From positions 28,290-92,289 of the forward strand of contig NZ_JYIT01000073.1 in the NCBI RefSeq assembly GCF_000956545.1: DNA of 64,000 nucleotides, in the 5' to 3' direction. Position 1 is the stretch's first letter. Each line of letters opens with the position of its first letter. The notes below the pieces were generated by a model that was not told where the DNA came from, searched no databases, and saw only the letters and a program-made list of their open reading frames with translations. This document shows, piece by piece, positions 1 through 8,800 of the stretch. This stretch comes from Microbacterium azadirachtae (lineage in GTDB: Bacteria; Actinomycetota; Actinomycetes; Actinomycetales; Microbacteriaceae). The position numbers and the translations under genes are program-made.

Positions 1-897
1 AACTACACGACGGAGGACGGATTCCGGCGCTATCGAGACGTTGAATACGCGATCGTCGACGGCTACCGCCCGCTACTCCTTGACCTGATGATTCCCGCTG
101 ATGCGAATAAACCCGCGCCTCTGATCATCTTTATTCATGGTGGGGCCTGGCTCGCCGGCAGTAAGAACTTCCGCTCCCGCGATGTCGATGACCGTCGACC
201 TCTCTTTGCGAGACTGTTCGAAGAGGGCTACGCCGTCGCCACCATCCAGTACCGACTCTCGGCAGAAGCGACCTTCCCGGCACAAGTGCATGACGTGAAA
301 GCGGCCACTCGGTGGCTTCGAAACGCCGCTCCAGCACTCGGCCTCGACGCGGATCGGATCGGGTCAGTGGGTGAATCCGCCGGCGGATATCTCTCCCTCT
401 TCCTCGGCTCGAACACCAGCGATCCCGTACTGGAAGGTGAAGTGGGCATGACTGGGCTGTCCTCTTCTATCGCCGCCTCAGTAGCCTGGTATCCGGCCAC
501 ACGGTTGGACACGTTGCAGGAGGAAACACTCCCCGGCTCGCCGTTCCCCGATCATGGCGCTGCCACATCGCCCTCCTCGCTTCTGATCGGAGTCGCAGTG
601 TCGGAGCAGCCCGAGCTTGCTCGCCGGGCGAGCCCGATAACGCACATCAACCAGGCGACGGCGCCCACGCTCCTCATACATGGCACGCTCGATCAGCTGG
701 TTCCGCACCAGCAAAGCATCGCCTATCACGAGGCACTCCAAGCTGAGGGCGTTCCTAGCGAGCTTCATCTCATCGAAGGCGCTGACCATGGATTCTTCGG
801 GGGCGACGTCGACGCCATCGTTGATCTGACCGTCGCCTTTCTTAACGCCCGACTGTGCCGCGGGCGCGCCCGCGGCACGGAGGAGGTGCACGTGTGA
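1..897 (+). CDS. Alpha/beta hydrolase (esterase), 5' end outside window
   Basis: The reading frame is open from the first base, so the gene starts upstream of the window; the Met at 88 is probably internal because the codons before it read as a normal beta strand. Visible signatures of the carboxylesterase/BD-FAE fold are the oxyanion motif HGGAW (His about residue 17 from that Met), nucleophile elbow GESAGG (Ser 97), an acid in HGTLDQL (Asp 202) and the catalytic His in ADHGFF (His 234). Family members hydrolyse short-chain or aryl esters; the substrate cannot be told. No signal peptide can be judged without the true start. GC is visibly lower than in the nitrate locus, which hints at recent acquisition. 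A second, HSL-type hydrolase follows 190 bp downstream. Confidence 0.85.
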   Translation, partial: NYTTEDGFRRYRDVEYAIVDGYRPLLLDLMIPADANKPAPLIIFIHGGAWLAGSKNFRSRDVDDRRPLFARLFEEGYAVATIQYRLSAEATFPAQVHDVKAATRWLRNAAPALGLDADRIGSVGESAGGYLSLFLGSNTSDPVLEGEVGMTGLSSSIAASVAWYPATRLDTLQEETLPGSPFPDHGAATSPSSLLIGVAVSEQPELARRASPITHINQATAPTLLIHGTLDQLVPHQQSIAYHEALQAEGVPSELHLIEGADHGFFGGDVDAIVDLTVAFLNARLCRGRARGTEEVHV

Positions 898-1087
898 GGG
901 GTGCTGCAGGCCCATTCGCAAGCCACCAGGATGTCGAGGCGGATACCCGCACTGCCGAGGGCCCCGTATCACAAACCCCTCTCGTTCTCCTCGCATACCC
1001 CTTCCCGGTGTGCGCTCTGACCATGGCTGATGCCACTCAAGCCCACAAATCCGCCACAACCAAGTGGCACTAGACAAAGGAGTCCAG

Positions 1088-2056
1088 ATGACCGAGACCC
1101 TCGCACGGCCACCTTTTGACCCTCAGTTGGAGGCGCCGCTGGCCGTGATCCGTGGGCAGATGCCTGACGTACTTACAACCGATCTGCTCCCCGCGCTCCG
1201 GCCGAACTTCGTTACGGACCAGGAAGCGCTGCGGGCGCGCATGACCACGCTAGGCCTGTCACGCCGTGACATCACAGTCCCGGGTCACCTCGGAGACGAG
1301 ATCGTGTTGACCGTGATCGCACGCAACGACCACACCGGGCGGGGGCCGGGCATCTATCACACTCATGGCGGCGGGATGATGCTCGGTGACCGGCTTGGCG
1401 GCGTGGAGGTCTTCTTCGGCGCAATCGAGCGCCACGATGCGGTGTTGGTCAGTGTCGAGTACCGACTGGCACCCGAGTTCCCAGATCCATATCCAGTCGA
1501 AGACTGCTTCGCCGGCCTCGTGTGGATGGCGGCGCACGCTAACGAATTGGGCATCGACCCTTCTCGCATCCTGATCGGCGGCGGTAGCGCCGGAGGCGGT
1601 CTCGCCGCTGGCGCTGCGCTGCTCGCGCGCGATCGGGGCGGCCCTCACCTTCTCGGCCAGGTTCTAATGTGCCCAATGCTCGATGATCGTGACGCGACCG
1701 TCTCCACGAAACAGATAGACGGTGTCGGTCTCTGGGACCGGGCAGCGAACATCGTGGGTTGGACCGCGCTTCTCGGCGATCGGAAAGGCACTCGGGACGT
1801 CTCGATCTACGCCGCACCTGCACGCGCGACGAACTTGTCCAACCTGCCGTCAACGTACATCGACTGCGGCAGCGCCGAGGTGTTCCGTGATGAGGACGTG
1901 GCCTACGCGACGAAACTGTGGGAGGCCGGTGTTCAAGCCGAACTGCACGTATGGGCGGGCGGCTTCCACGGGTTCGAGATGCTTGCAGACGCCATCGTGT
2001 CTCGTGCCGCTACTACCGCCAGAGAAAGCTGGCTAGACCGCGTCCTTAGCTCCTAG
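1088..2056 (+). CDS. Alpha/beta hydrolase, HSL/GDXG lipase-esterase family
   Basis: A 322-residue protein. ATG 1088 is preferred over an in-frame GTG at 1064 because AAAGGAG ends five bases before it. It carries the HSL-family motif HGGGM (His 93), the nucleophile elbow GGGSAGG (Ser 167) and a C-terminal FHGFE (His 294); the acid is probably in the CGSAEVFRDED stretch. Such enzymes hydrolyse acyl or aryl esters and lactones in the cytoplasm; the actual substrate is unknown. With the upstream hydrolase it forms a pair of different esterase subfamilies on one strand, possibly a small catabolic fragment. Codon use is more AT-tolerant than in the genes after 2388. Confidence 0.88.
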   Translation: MTETLARPPFDPQLEAPLAVIRGQMPDVLTTDLLPALRPNFVTDQEALRARMTTLGLSRRDITVPGHLGDEIVLTVIARNDHTGRGPGIYHTHGGGMMLGDRLGGVEVFFGAIERHDAVLVSVEYRLAPEFPDPYPVEDCFAGLVWMAAHANELGIDPSRILIGGGSAGGGLAAGAALLARDRGGPHLLGQVLMCPMLDDRDATVSTKQIDGVGLWDRAANIVGWTALLGDRKGTRDVSIYAAPARATNLSNLPSTYIDCGSAEVFRDEDVAYATKLWEAGVQAELHVWAGGFHGFEMLADAIVSRAATTARESWLDRVLSS

Positions 2057-2387
2057 AGCGTCTCCTAACCTGGCGGGCAGGGGACTGCTGAGCGTTTAGC
2101 GGTGAGATCACTGACTGTCACGAGGATCGGATCCGGCGAGAGCGTGATTATGTCGCCCGCGAGTGGATGATCCAACCTGAGCGCCTCATCCTCGACGCAG
2201 ACGCACCGCAACGTACACACGCAGCTGTCTCGTTTCGGTCCTATAGATGTCCGGCGCACATACCCCCGTCGCCTCACAACTGCACGTGGGGGAGGAGAGG
2301 ACTTCGACACGCAGTCGTTACGGCGCGCGCGACAGCCCGAAACAAGCACTTCCTAGCGTGATCGCACAGGCACACTGGGAGGTCCGC
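2057..2387. other. Intergenic region before the nitrate locus
   Basis: About 330 bases without a convincing gene. Short frames on both strands have no recognisable domain and no good ribosome site. The right end holds the promoter of the nitrate transporter (see 2317-2359). The stretch 2090-2240 looks like degraded coding sequence, but I could not assign it to a family. Confidence 0.5.
2317..2359 (+). promoter_or_regulatory. Nitrate transporter promoter with GlnR-like boxes
   Basis: GTTAC at 2317-2321 and GAAAC at 2339-2343 lie exactly 22 bases apart, two helical turns. GAAAC is followed after ten bases by the -10 hexamer TAGCGT (2354-2359). The same GAAAC-N10-TANNNT layout precedes nirB and nirD. 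The pattern matches the known actinobacterial GlnR box (GTNAC-N6-GAAAC-N6 units), so activation by GlnR or a similar nitrogen regulator is inferred. The GAAAC sits where a -35 box would be, as expected of an activator-dependent promoter. Confidence 0.6.
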
Positions 2388-3794
2388 ATGACTGGCATCG
2401 CCACGAACAGCACGTCCACGCACAGCGCGCAGAGCCCCGCGACCGGCGCCGCGCTCGGCTTCCTGCCGGGACGGTGGATCTCTGGGTGGAACGCGGAGGA
2501 CCGTGAGCAGTGGCGAACCGCCGGCTCTGCGATCGCGCGGCGCAACCTGCGCTGGTCGATCTTCGCCGAGTTCCTCGGCTTCGTCGTCTGGCAGCTCTGG
2601 TCGATCGTGGTCGTGGCGCTGCCGGCGGCAGGATTCCACTTCACCGTCTCCGAGACGTTCTGGCTGATCTCGATCCCGAGCCTGGTCGGAGCGACCCTGC
2701 GCTTCCCGTACACGTTCATGGTGCCGCGCTTCGGCGGACGCAACTGGACGGTGGTGTCGGCGCTGCTGTTGCTGATCCCCGCGCTCGGGCTCGCGCTGTG
2801 CGTGTCGAACCCCAGCACCCCGTTCCCGGTGATGCTCACCGTTGCGGCGCTCGCAGGCCTCGGCGGCGGCAACTTCGCGAGCTCGATGGCGAACATCACC
2901 TCCTTCTACCCGCAGCGGCGGAAGGGTTGGGCCCTCGGGCTCAACGCCGCCGGCGGGAACCTCGGCGCCGCTGTCGCCCAGTTCGTCGTGCCGATCGTGA
3001 TCACCCTGGGAGCCAGCACCACCCTGCATTTGCCTCTCGCGGGTCTCATCTGGGTGCCGCTCATCCTGATCGCAGCCCTCGGCGCCTGGCGCCGGATGGA
3101 CAACCTCACGAGCGCCCGTGCCGACATCTCGGCTTCTCTGGCCGCGCTGCGCTATCCCGAGCTGTGGCTCATGGCGCTTCTGTACATCGGCACGTTCGGA
3201 TCCTTCATCGGCTTCTCCGCCGTTTTCCCCAAGCTCATCGCCGACCAGTTCCCCGCCTTCACTGCCTTCCCTGTCGGCGGCGCGATGCTGTCGCTCGCGT
3301 TCGTCGGGGCACTGGTCGGGTCGCTCGCGCGCCCCTTCGGCGGACGGCTGGCCGACCGGTTCGGCGGCAGCGCCGTGACGATCGCCGCCTTCGCAGTCAT
3401 GGCGCTCGGCGCCCTCGCCGTGGTGCTCACCCTGCCGCTGCACTCCTTCTGGCTGTTCCTCGGTTTCTTCCTCCTGCTGTTCGTCGCGAGCGGCGCCGGC
3501 AACGGCGCGACATACCGGATGATCCCGACTCTGTTCGCGCTGAGGTCCGGTGTGGACGGCCACTCTTCGTCCGGCGACGCTGCCACCCAACGCGCCGCGG
3601 CCGCCGCGCTGGGGATCGTCTCCGCGCTGGGCGCCTACGGCGGGTTCCTCATCCCGCAGGCGCTCGGGCTGTCCAAGGCAGCGACCGGAGGCTACGCCGT
3701 CGGTCTCGGCTGGTTCGTGGTCGTCTACGTGATGCTGTGCGGGGTCACGACCGCCGTGCTGCTGCGCGGACGCCGTCGCGGGACGCGGATCTGA
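2388..3794 (+). CDS. narK: Nitrate/nitrite transporter, MFS NarK/NasA family
   Basis: A 468-residue polytopic membrane protein with about 12 hydrophobic segments, matching the nitrate-nitrite porter family in length and in glycine-rich segments (for example GLGGGNFASSM in the first half and SGAGNGATYRM in the second, the nitrate-signature type). It imports nitrate or exchanges nitrate and nitrite. ATG 2388 is chosen over earlier in-frame starts because GGGAGGT ends five bases upstream and the N-terminal 46 codons of the longer frame look non-coding. It is first in an apparent operon with nitrate reductase, which starts ten bases after its stop. Expression is probably controlled by the GlnR-like promoter at 2317-2359. 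Confidence 0.93.
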   Translation: MTGIATNSTSTHSAQSPATGAALGFLPGRWISGWNAEDREQWRTAGSAIARRNLRWSIFAEFLGFVVWQLWSIVVVALPAAGFHFTVSETFWLISIPSLVGATLRFPYTFMVPRFGGRNWTVVSALLLLIPALGLALCVSNPSTPFPVMLTVAALAGLGGGNFASSMANITSFYPQRRKGWALGLNAAGGNLGAAVAQFVVPIVITLGASTTLHLPLAGLIWVPLILIAALGAWRRMDNLTSARADISASLAALRYPELWLMALLYIGTFGSFIGFSAVFPKLIADQFPAFTAFPVGGAMLSLAFVGALVGSLARPFGGRLADRFGGSAVTIAAFAVMALGALAVVLTLPLHSFWLFLGFFLLLFVASGAGNGATYRMIPTLFALRSGVDGHSSSGDAATQRAAAAALGIVSALGAYGGFLIPQALGLSKAATGGYAVGLGWFVVVYVMLCGVTTAVLLRGRRRGTRI

Positions 3795-3804
3795 GTCGGC
3801 CGCG

Positions 3805-6018
3805 ATGGCAACCGGATCCCCGCCCCCGACGGCTCCCGCCTGTTCTGCTGCGGCGGACACGCACTGCCCGTACTGCGCACTGCAGTGCGCCATGACGCTC
3901 ACCCCGGATCCGGCCGGTTCCGCCCCGGTGCGAGTGGAGGGGCGCACGTTCCCGACCAACCGCGGCGGGCTCTGCAAGAAGGGGTGGACCTCTGCCGCCC
4001 TGCTCGCCTCCCCGGAACGGCTCACCACCCCGCTGATCCGCGACGCCGGCGCCCTGCGCCCGGCGAGCTGGGACGAGGCGCTGGCGCGGATCGCGTCGTC
4101 GCTGCGCGCGATCCGCGAAGCAGACGGACCCGACGCGGTGGCGGTGTTCGGGGGCGGCGGGCTCACGAACGAGAAGGCGTACCTGCTCGGCAAGTTCGCC
4201 CGGGTGGCGCTGGGCACCTCGCGCATCGACTACAACGGCCGGTTCTGCATGTCGTCCGCCGCGGCGGCGGGCAACCGGGCCTTCGGGATCGACCGCGGCC
4301 TTCCCTTTCCCGTCTCCGACCTCGACGACGCCGACACGATCCTGCTGCTCGGCTCGAACGTCGCCGCGACCATGCCACCCCTGCTCTCGCACCTTGCGGG
4401 CGCCCGCGCCGCCGGTGGCCTGGTCGTCGTGGATCCGCGCCGTTCGCAGACCGCCGAGCTCACGGCGGACGGGGCAGGCGCGCACCTGCAGCCGGCGCCC
4501 GGCACCGACCTCGTGCTCCTGCTCGGCCTCGCCCACGTCGTGCTGGCGGACGGACTCGCCGACCACGACTACCTGGATGAGCGCACCGTCGGCTTCGACG
4601 CGCTGCGTCGCAGTGTCGCGCCGTGGTGGCCGGAACGGGTACAGGCGGCGACGGGGATCCCCGTCGGCGTGCTGCGGGCGACCGCCCACCGGCTCGCGCG
4701 CGGCCATGGCACCTACATCCTCACCGGGCGGGGCGTCGAGCAGCACATCGACGGCACCGACACGGCCACGGCGGCGATCAACCTCGCTCTCGTGCTCGGG
4801 CTGCCGGGCCGGCCGGGCTCGGGCTATGGAACGCTCACCGGCCAGGGCAACGGCCAGGGCGGGCGTGAGCACGGGCAGAAGAGCGACCAGCTGCCGGGCT
4901 ACCGCAAGATCGCCGATCCCGCGGACCGGGCGGCGGTGGCGGCCGTCTGGGGTGTGGATCCGGACAGCCTGCCCGGGCCGGGCGTTCCGGCCGTGCCGCT
5001 GCTGGGTATGCTCGGACGGCCCGGGGGCGTTCGCGCCCTGCTCGTGCACGGCGCGAACGTGGTCGTCTCCGGACCGGACGCGCACGCGGTCATGGCGGGG
5101 CTGCGCGCGCTCGATCTGCTCGTCGTGAGCGACTTCGTGCTCTCGGAGACCGCCGCACTCGCCGACGTCGTGCTTCCGGTCACGCAGTGGGCCGAGGAGG
5201 AGGGCACCCTGACGACGCTCGAGGGGCGGGTGATCCGCCGCCGCCGCGCGCTGCCCCCGCCGCCCGGGGTGCGCAGCGAGCTGGAGATCCTCGCCGATCT
5301 CGCCGCCAGGCTGGAGGCGCCGTCGGAGTGGCCGACCGATCCGGCGATCGTGTTCGCGGAGCTCGCCCGCGCCTCCGCAGGCGGGATCGCGGACTACTCA
5401 GGGCTCAGCCACGCGCTCCTCGACGCCCAGCTCGCCGCGGGGGTGGCCGCGCACTGGCCGTACCCCGCAGGCTCCGACGGCACGCCGCGGTTGTTCGCCG
5501 AGCGGTTCGCGCACTCGGACGGCCGGGCACGGCTCGTGCCGGTGCAGCCGCGGGAGCACGAGCCAGAGGCGCTCGACGAGCCGCTCTGCGGCGCGACGAT
5601 GGGCGCGGGGACCCGTTCGATGCTGCTCACGCTCATCACCGGGCGCCTGCTGGAGCACTACCAGTCCGGGGCGCAGACCCGTCGGGTCGGCGAGCTGACC
5701 GAGGCGCAGCCGCGTGCCCGCGCCGAGATGCACCCCGCGACGGCGGCCCGCCTCGGCGTCGCGGACGGGGATCCTGTCGTGGTTCGAAACCGGCGAGGGC
5801 GTGTCGTGGCCGACGCCCTTCTGACCGAGCGGATCCGCCTCGACACGGTGTTCCTGCCGTTCCATTTCACGAACGAGGAATGCGTCAACCTGCTGACGGC
5901 CGCGGTGACGGATCCGGTCTCGGGCATGCCGGAGTTCAAGCGAACCATGGTCGTCGTCACCCCGGCGGTCGGAGAGAACGGAGCCGCATCCGTGAACGCC
6001 GAGCGGGTGCAGGCATGA
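3805..6018 (+). CDS. Assimilatory nitrate reductase, molybdopterin catalytic subunit
   Basis: A 737-residue cytoplasmic bis-MGD molybdoenzyme reducing nitrate to nitrite. The N-terminus carries CPYCALQC plus a further Cys in GGLCKKGW, the ligands of a [4Fe-4S] cluster. The FCMSS segment near residue 150 holds the Cys expected to ligate molybdenum in the Nap/Nas group. The C-terminal third is a molybdopterin-dinucleotide binding domain ending in FHFTNEECVN. There is no twin-arginine signal, so it is assimilatory, not periplasmic. Length fits the short NarB/NasC type without an extra C-terminal [2Fe-2S] domain; that domain is supplied by the next gene, which overlaps its stop by four bases. Electrons presumably come from NAD(P)H through that partner. 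Confidence 0.92.
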   Translation: MATGSPPPTAPACSAAADTHCPYCALQCAMTLTPDPAGSAPVRVEGRTFPTNRGGLCKKGWTSAALLASPERLTTPLIRDAGALRPASWDEALARIASSLRAIREADGPDAVAVFGGGGLTNEKAYLLGKFARVALGTSRIDYNGRFCMSSAAAAGNRAFGIDRGLPFPVSDLDDADTILLLGSNVAATMPPLLSHLAGARAAGGLVVVDPRRSQTAELTADGAGAHLQPAPGTDLVLLLGLAHVVLADGLADHDYLDERTVGFDALRRSVAPWWPERVQAATGIPVGVLRATAHRLARGHGTYILTGRGVEQHIDGTDTATAAINLALVLGLPGRPGSGYGTLTGQGNGQGGREHGQKSDQLPGYRKIADPADRAAVAAVWGVDPDSLPGPGVPAVPLLGMLGRPGGVRALLVHGANVVVSGPDAHAVMAGLRALDLLVVSDFVLSETAALADVVLPVTQWAEEEGTLTTLEGRVIRRRRALPPPPGVRSELEILADLAARLEAPSEWPTDPAIVFAELARASAGGIADYSGLSHALLDAQLAAGVAAHWPYPAGSDGTPRLFAERFAHSDGRARLVPVQPREHEPEALDEPLCGATMGAGTRSMLLTLITGRLLEHYQSGAQTRRVGELTEAQPRARAEMHPATAARLGVADGDPVVVRNRRGRVVADALLTERIRLDTVFLPFHFTNEECVNLLTAAVTDPVSGMPEFKRTMVVVTPAVGENGAASVNAERVQA

Positions 6019-7586
6019 CGGCCCCGCTGCGGACCGTGCTGATCGGCTACGGACCGGTCGGCGCCCGCTTCGTCGAGGAGCTGTTGCCCGCGGTGACCGC
6101 GGGGCGGGTGTCGCTCACGGTGCTGGGTGCGGAGGCCGAGGATGCCTACAACCGCGTGCTGCTCGCGGAGTACGCGGTGGGCGCCGCCTCACGGACGCGC
6201 CTCGAGATCGCTGACACCGCCGCGGCCCGGGCGGCAGGAGTGCGGATCAGGCTCGACGAGACGGCGGTCGCCGTCGACCGCGCCGGGCGCGTGGTGCGCA
6301 CCTCGGACGGGGAGGAGATCGGCTGGGACCGGCTCGTGCTGGCCACGGGCGCGCGCGCCAACGTACCGACCCTCGGCGGTCTGGAGCACACGCGGCACGA
6401 GCGCAGCGCGACGCCCGTGCGCGGTCGGGACGGCGGGCGCCGGGCGCTGCCCGCGGGCGTGCTCGCGCTGCGCGACGTGGCCGACGCCGAGGCGGTCGCG
6501 CCGGTAGTCGCCGGGGGTGGGGCGATCCTTGTGCTCGGGGCAGGGGTGCTCGGCATGGAGTTCGCGCTGCTCGCCGCCGAGCACGGGGCGCGGGTCACCG
6601 TGGTGCACCACGGTGCGGCGCCGATGGCCCGCAATCTCGACGAGACCGGCGGCCGCATGCTCGCGCGTGCCGCCCGAGCGGCGGGCCTGCGGATGGCGGC
6701 GCACGCGCGCGCCGAGACCGTCGAGCTCAGGGACGCCCCGGGTGGGCCCGTGTTCGACGGCATCGTGTGCGCCGACGGCACCTACCTGCGCGGCGACCTG
6801 CTCGTGCTGTCCTGCGGTGTCGCGCCCCGGGTCGAGCTCGCGCTCGCCGCCGGCCTCGCGTGCGCGACCGGTGTACTCGTCGACCCGGATCTGCGCAGTT
6901 GGACGGATCCGGACGTGTTCGCGATCGGCGACTGCGCGCAGGTCGCCGATCCTGAGGAGGCCGACGCCACGGGGCGCGTGCCAGGGGCGCCGAGCGGTCT
7001 GATCGGACCCGGATGGCGGCAGGCCGCCGCCGTCGCGAGCCGACTGCACGCCGAGTCGGCCGGATTCGCGGTCGGCGCGAAGGCGACCGTCGCGCGGCAC
7101 GAGCGCCCCACGGCGCTCATGCTCAAGGCGACCGGGATCGATGTGGTGTCGGGCGGGGCGTATGCGGCCGAGCCGTGGGACGCCGACGCCGAGGTCAGCG
7201 TGTGGGTGGACGCCGCGCGGGGCGCGTATCTGAAGACCGTCGTCCGCGACGGCGTGCTCGCCGGGTTCGTCTCGGTCGGCCTGCCCCGGGCCGGCGCCGA
7301 GCTCACCCTGCGCTACGAGCGAGGAATGGGCCTCGTCGCAGATCCGGCGGCGCTGCTGCGGCTCGACGCGGCCGATGCCGGCACGGCCGTGGCCGCCGAT
7401 GACCCGCTCGGGCCCGATGCGACCGTGTGCTGGTGCAACGGCGTGACGGCGGGTCGCATCGCAGACGCGGTGGCCGACGGGTGCGGCACCGTCGATGAGG
7501 TCGGCCGCTGCACGCGCGCCGGCACCGGGTGTGGGGGTTGCAAGGGACGTATCGCCGCGCTGCTGGCGGTGGTGCCGGCGGGGTGA
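6015..7586 (+). CDS. FAD-dependent nitrate reductase electron-transfer subunit (NasB/NirB-N type)
   Basis: A 523-residue flavoprotein. ATG 6015 overlaps the reductase stop in ATGA, showing translational coupling. An FAD-binding Rossmann motif GYGPVG is at the N-terminus and a second, NAD-binding one (LGAGVLGMEF) is near residue 175; the middle resembles the pyridine nucleotide-disulphide oxidoreductase part of NirB. The C-terminus is a Bfd-type [2Fe-2S] domain with CWCNG and then CTRAGTGCGGC. It probably passes electrons from NAD(P)H to the upstream nitrate reductase. It lacks the siroheme domain, so it is not itself a nitrite reductase. It converges on the regulator gene ending at 7670. Confidence 0.88.
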   Translation: MTAPLRTVLIGYGPVGARFVEELLPAVTAGRVSLTVLGAEAEDAYNRVLLAEYAVGAASRTRLEIADTAAARAAGVRIRLDETAVAVDRAGRVVRTSDGEEIGWDRLVLATGARANVPTLGGLEHTRHERSATPVRGRDGGRRALPAGVLALRDVADAEAVAPVVAGGGAILVLGAGVLGMEFALLAAEHGARVTVVHHGAAPMARNLDETGGRMLARAARAAGLRMAAHARAETVELRDAPGGPVFDGIVCADGTYLRGDLLVLSCGVAPRVELALAAGLACATGVLVDPDLRSWTDPDVFAIGDCAQVADPEEADATGRVPGAPSGLIGPGWRQAAAVASRLHAESAGFAVGAKATVARHERPTALMLKATGIDVVSGGAYAAEPWDADAEVSVWVDAARGAYLKTVVRDGVLAGFVSVGLPRAGAELTLRYERGMGLVADPAALLRLDAADAGTAVAADDPLGPDATVCWCNGVTAGRIADAVADGCGTVDEVGRCTRAGTGCGGCKGRIAALLAVVPAG

Positions 7587-7669
7587 GAGCCGGCGCGATC
7601 CGGTCCCTGGGCTTGTCCAAGGGCCCGGGTCAGGGGGGAGCGCTTCGACAGGTTCAGAGACCGGCAGGC

Positions 7670-8800
7670 TCAGACGTCGAGCCGGTAGCCGCGCTTGACG
7701 ACCGTGGCGACGAGGCCGGGGGTCGCGAGGCTCTGCCGCAGCCGGCTGAGCGAGACCTCCATGGTGTGTTCGTCGCCGTCCACGGATCCGGAGAGCTCCC
7801 GGCGGGAGACCACCGCGCCGCGGGCGGCGACCAGCGCGCGGAACAGCGTCACGGAGGTGGGGGTGAGGCGCACCGGCGTGCCGTCAACGACGGCGACGCT
7901 GCCACGCAGCTGGACCTCGCCGTGCCGGGTCTGCACGCGCTGCGTCGCGCGGTCTTCGAGGTGCTCGCACACGAGCCGGATGAGCGCGCCCATCCGGTAG
8001 CGATCCGGCTGCAGCACCGGGATGCCGACCGCTCGCAGCGGCGCGGAGGTCACCGGGCCCACGCTCGCGGCCACCACGTCCCGCCGCAGCGCGTCAACCA
8101 CCTCGTCGTGGCGGCTGCGGGCCAGGGCGGCGATGAACAGTCCGTCCACCGCAGGGGCGCTCGTGAAGGTGACGCCGTCCAGTTGCCGGGCCGCGATCGC
8201 GTCGATGAGGCGGGTGATCCGCTCGTCGTCGTCCTCGGCGTTCGACCAGGTGTATGGGGCGACCGTGAGCACGTGCATTCCGGCCTGCGCGAGCCGCTCC
8301 AGTTGCGCGTGATCGGTCTGGCCGTGCAGCTGCACCGCGACCGTGGTGCCCGCTCCGAACTCGGCGACGGCCCTGTCCACCAGAGACGCCGTCGTCTCCT
8401 CGTCGCTCATGCCCTCGTCGTCGAGCCCCGCCGCGCGCACGGCGCCCCGCGCCTTCGGGCCGCGCACCAGGATCGTCGCCGCGGACAGCGAGTCCTGCAG
8501 CGCTGCGCCGAGCCCCGCCGCATCGGCGACCTCGAACCAGCGCCGCATTCCGTAGCTGGTCGTCGCGAGGAGGAGATCGGGGTGCGCGGCGACGATGCTG
8601 CGGGTGTCGTCGATGACAGGACCATCGTCATCCGCATGCCGCATCCGTACGGTGGGAGCGTGCAGCACGGACGCTCCGCGGCGCTCGAACGCGTCGATGA
8701 GGTCGGCCGAGCGACGATCGCTCGTCACGCCGATCCGGAAGCCGGCGAGCTGGTCCGGACCGAAGCCGGACACAGGATCGATGCGTTCGGACGGTGTCAT
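7670..8800 (-). CDS. nnaR: Uroporphyrinogen-III synthase-like/winged-helix transcriptional regulator (NnaR type)
   Basis: A 376-residue fusion. Residues about 15-270 resemble HemD (uroporphyrinogen-III synthase), starting at GFRIGVTSDRR. Residues about 295-376 form an OmpR/PhoB-type winged helix (LTPTSVTLFRALVAARGAV to VVKRGYRLDV). This architecture is that of actinobacterial NnaR proteins, which regulate nitrate/nitrite genes together with GlnR; the name is from architecture plus context. It is the last gene of nirB-cobA-nnaR, its ATG overlapping the cobA stop. Either it senses a tetrapyrrole or nitrogen state through the HemD fold, or it still makes uroporphyrinogen III; the sequence alone does not settle which. 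Confidence 0.85.
   Translation of the reverse strand: MTPSERIDPVSGFGPDQLAGFRIGVTSDRRSADLIDAFERRGASVLHAPTVRMRHADDDGPVIDDTRSIVAAHPDLLLATTSYGMRRWFEVADAAGLGAALQDSLSAATILVRGPKARGAVRAAGLDDEGMSDEETTASLVDRAVAEFGAGTTVAVQLHGQTDHAQLERLAQAGMHVLTVAPYTWSNAEDDDERITRLIDAIAARQLDGVTFTSAPAVDGLFIAALARSRHDEVVDALRRDVVAASVGPVTSAPLRAVGIPVLQPDRYRMGALIRLVCEHLEDRATQRVQTRHGEVQLRGSVAVVDGTPVRLTPTSVTLFRALVAARGAVVSRRELSGSVDGDEHTMEVSLSRLRQSLATPGLVATVVKRGYRLDV

Noticed and set aside
2090..2240. Gene fragment in the gap before the nitrate transporter
   Set aside because: A few plausible codons in one frame, but stops intervene and no family could be named.
2274..4226. Long minus-strand frame (650 codons) opposite the nitrate transporter and reductase
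   Set aside because: Antisense to two well-recognised genes; Arg/Glu/His-rich composition typical of high-GC shadow frames.
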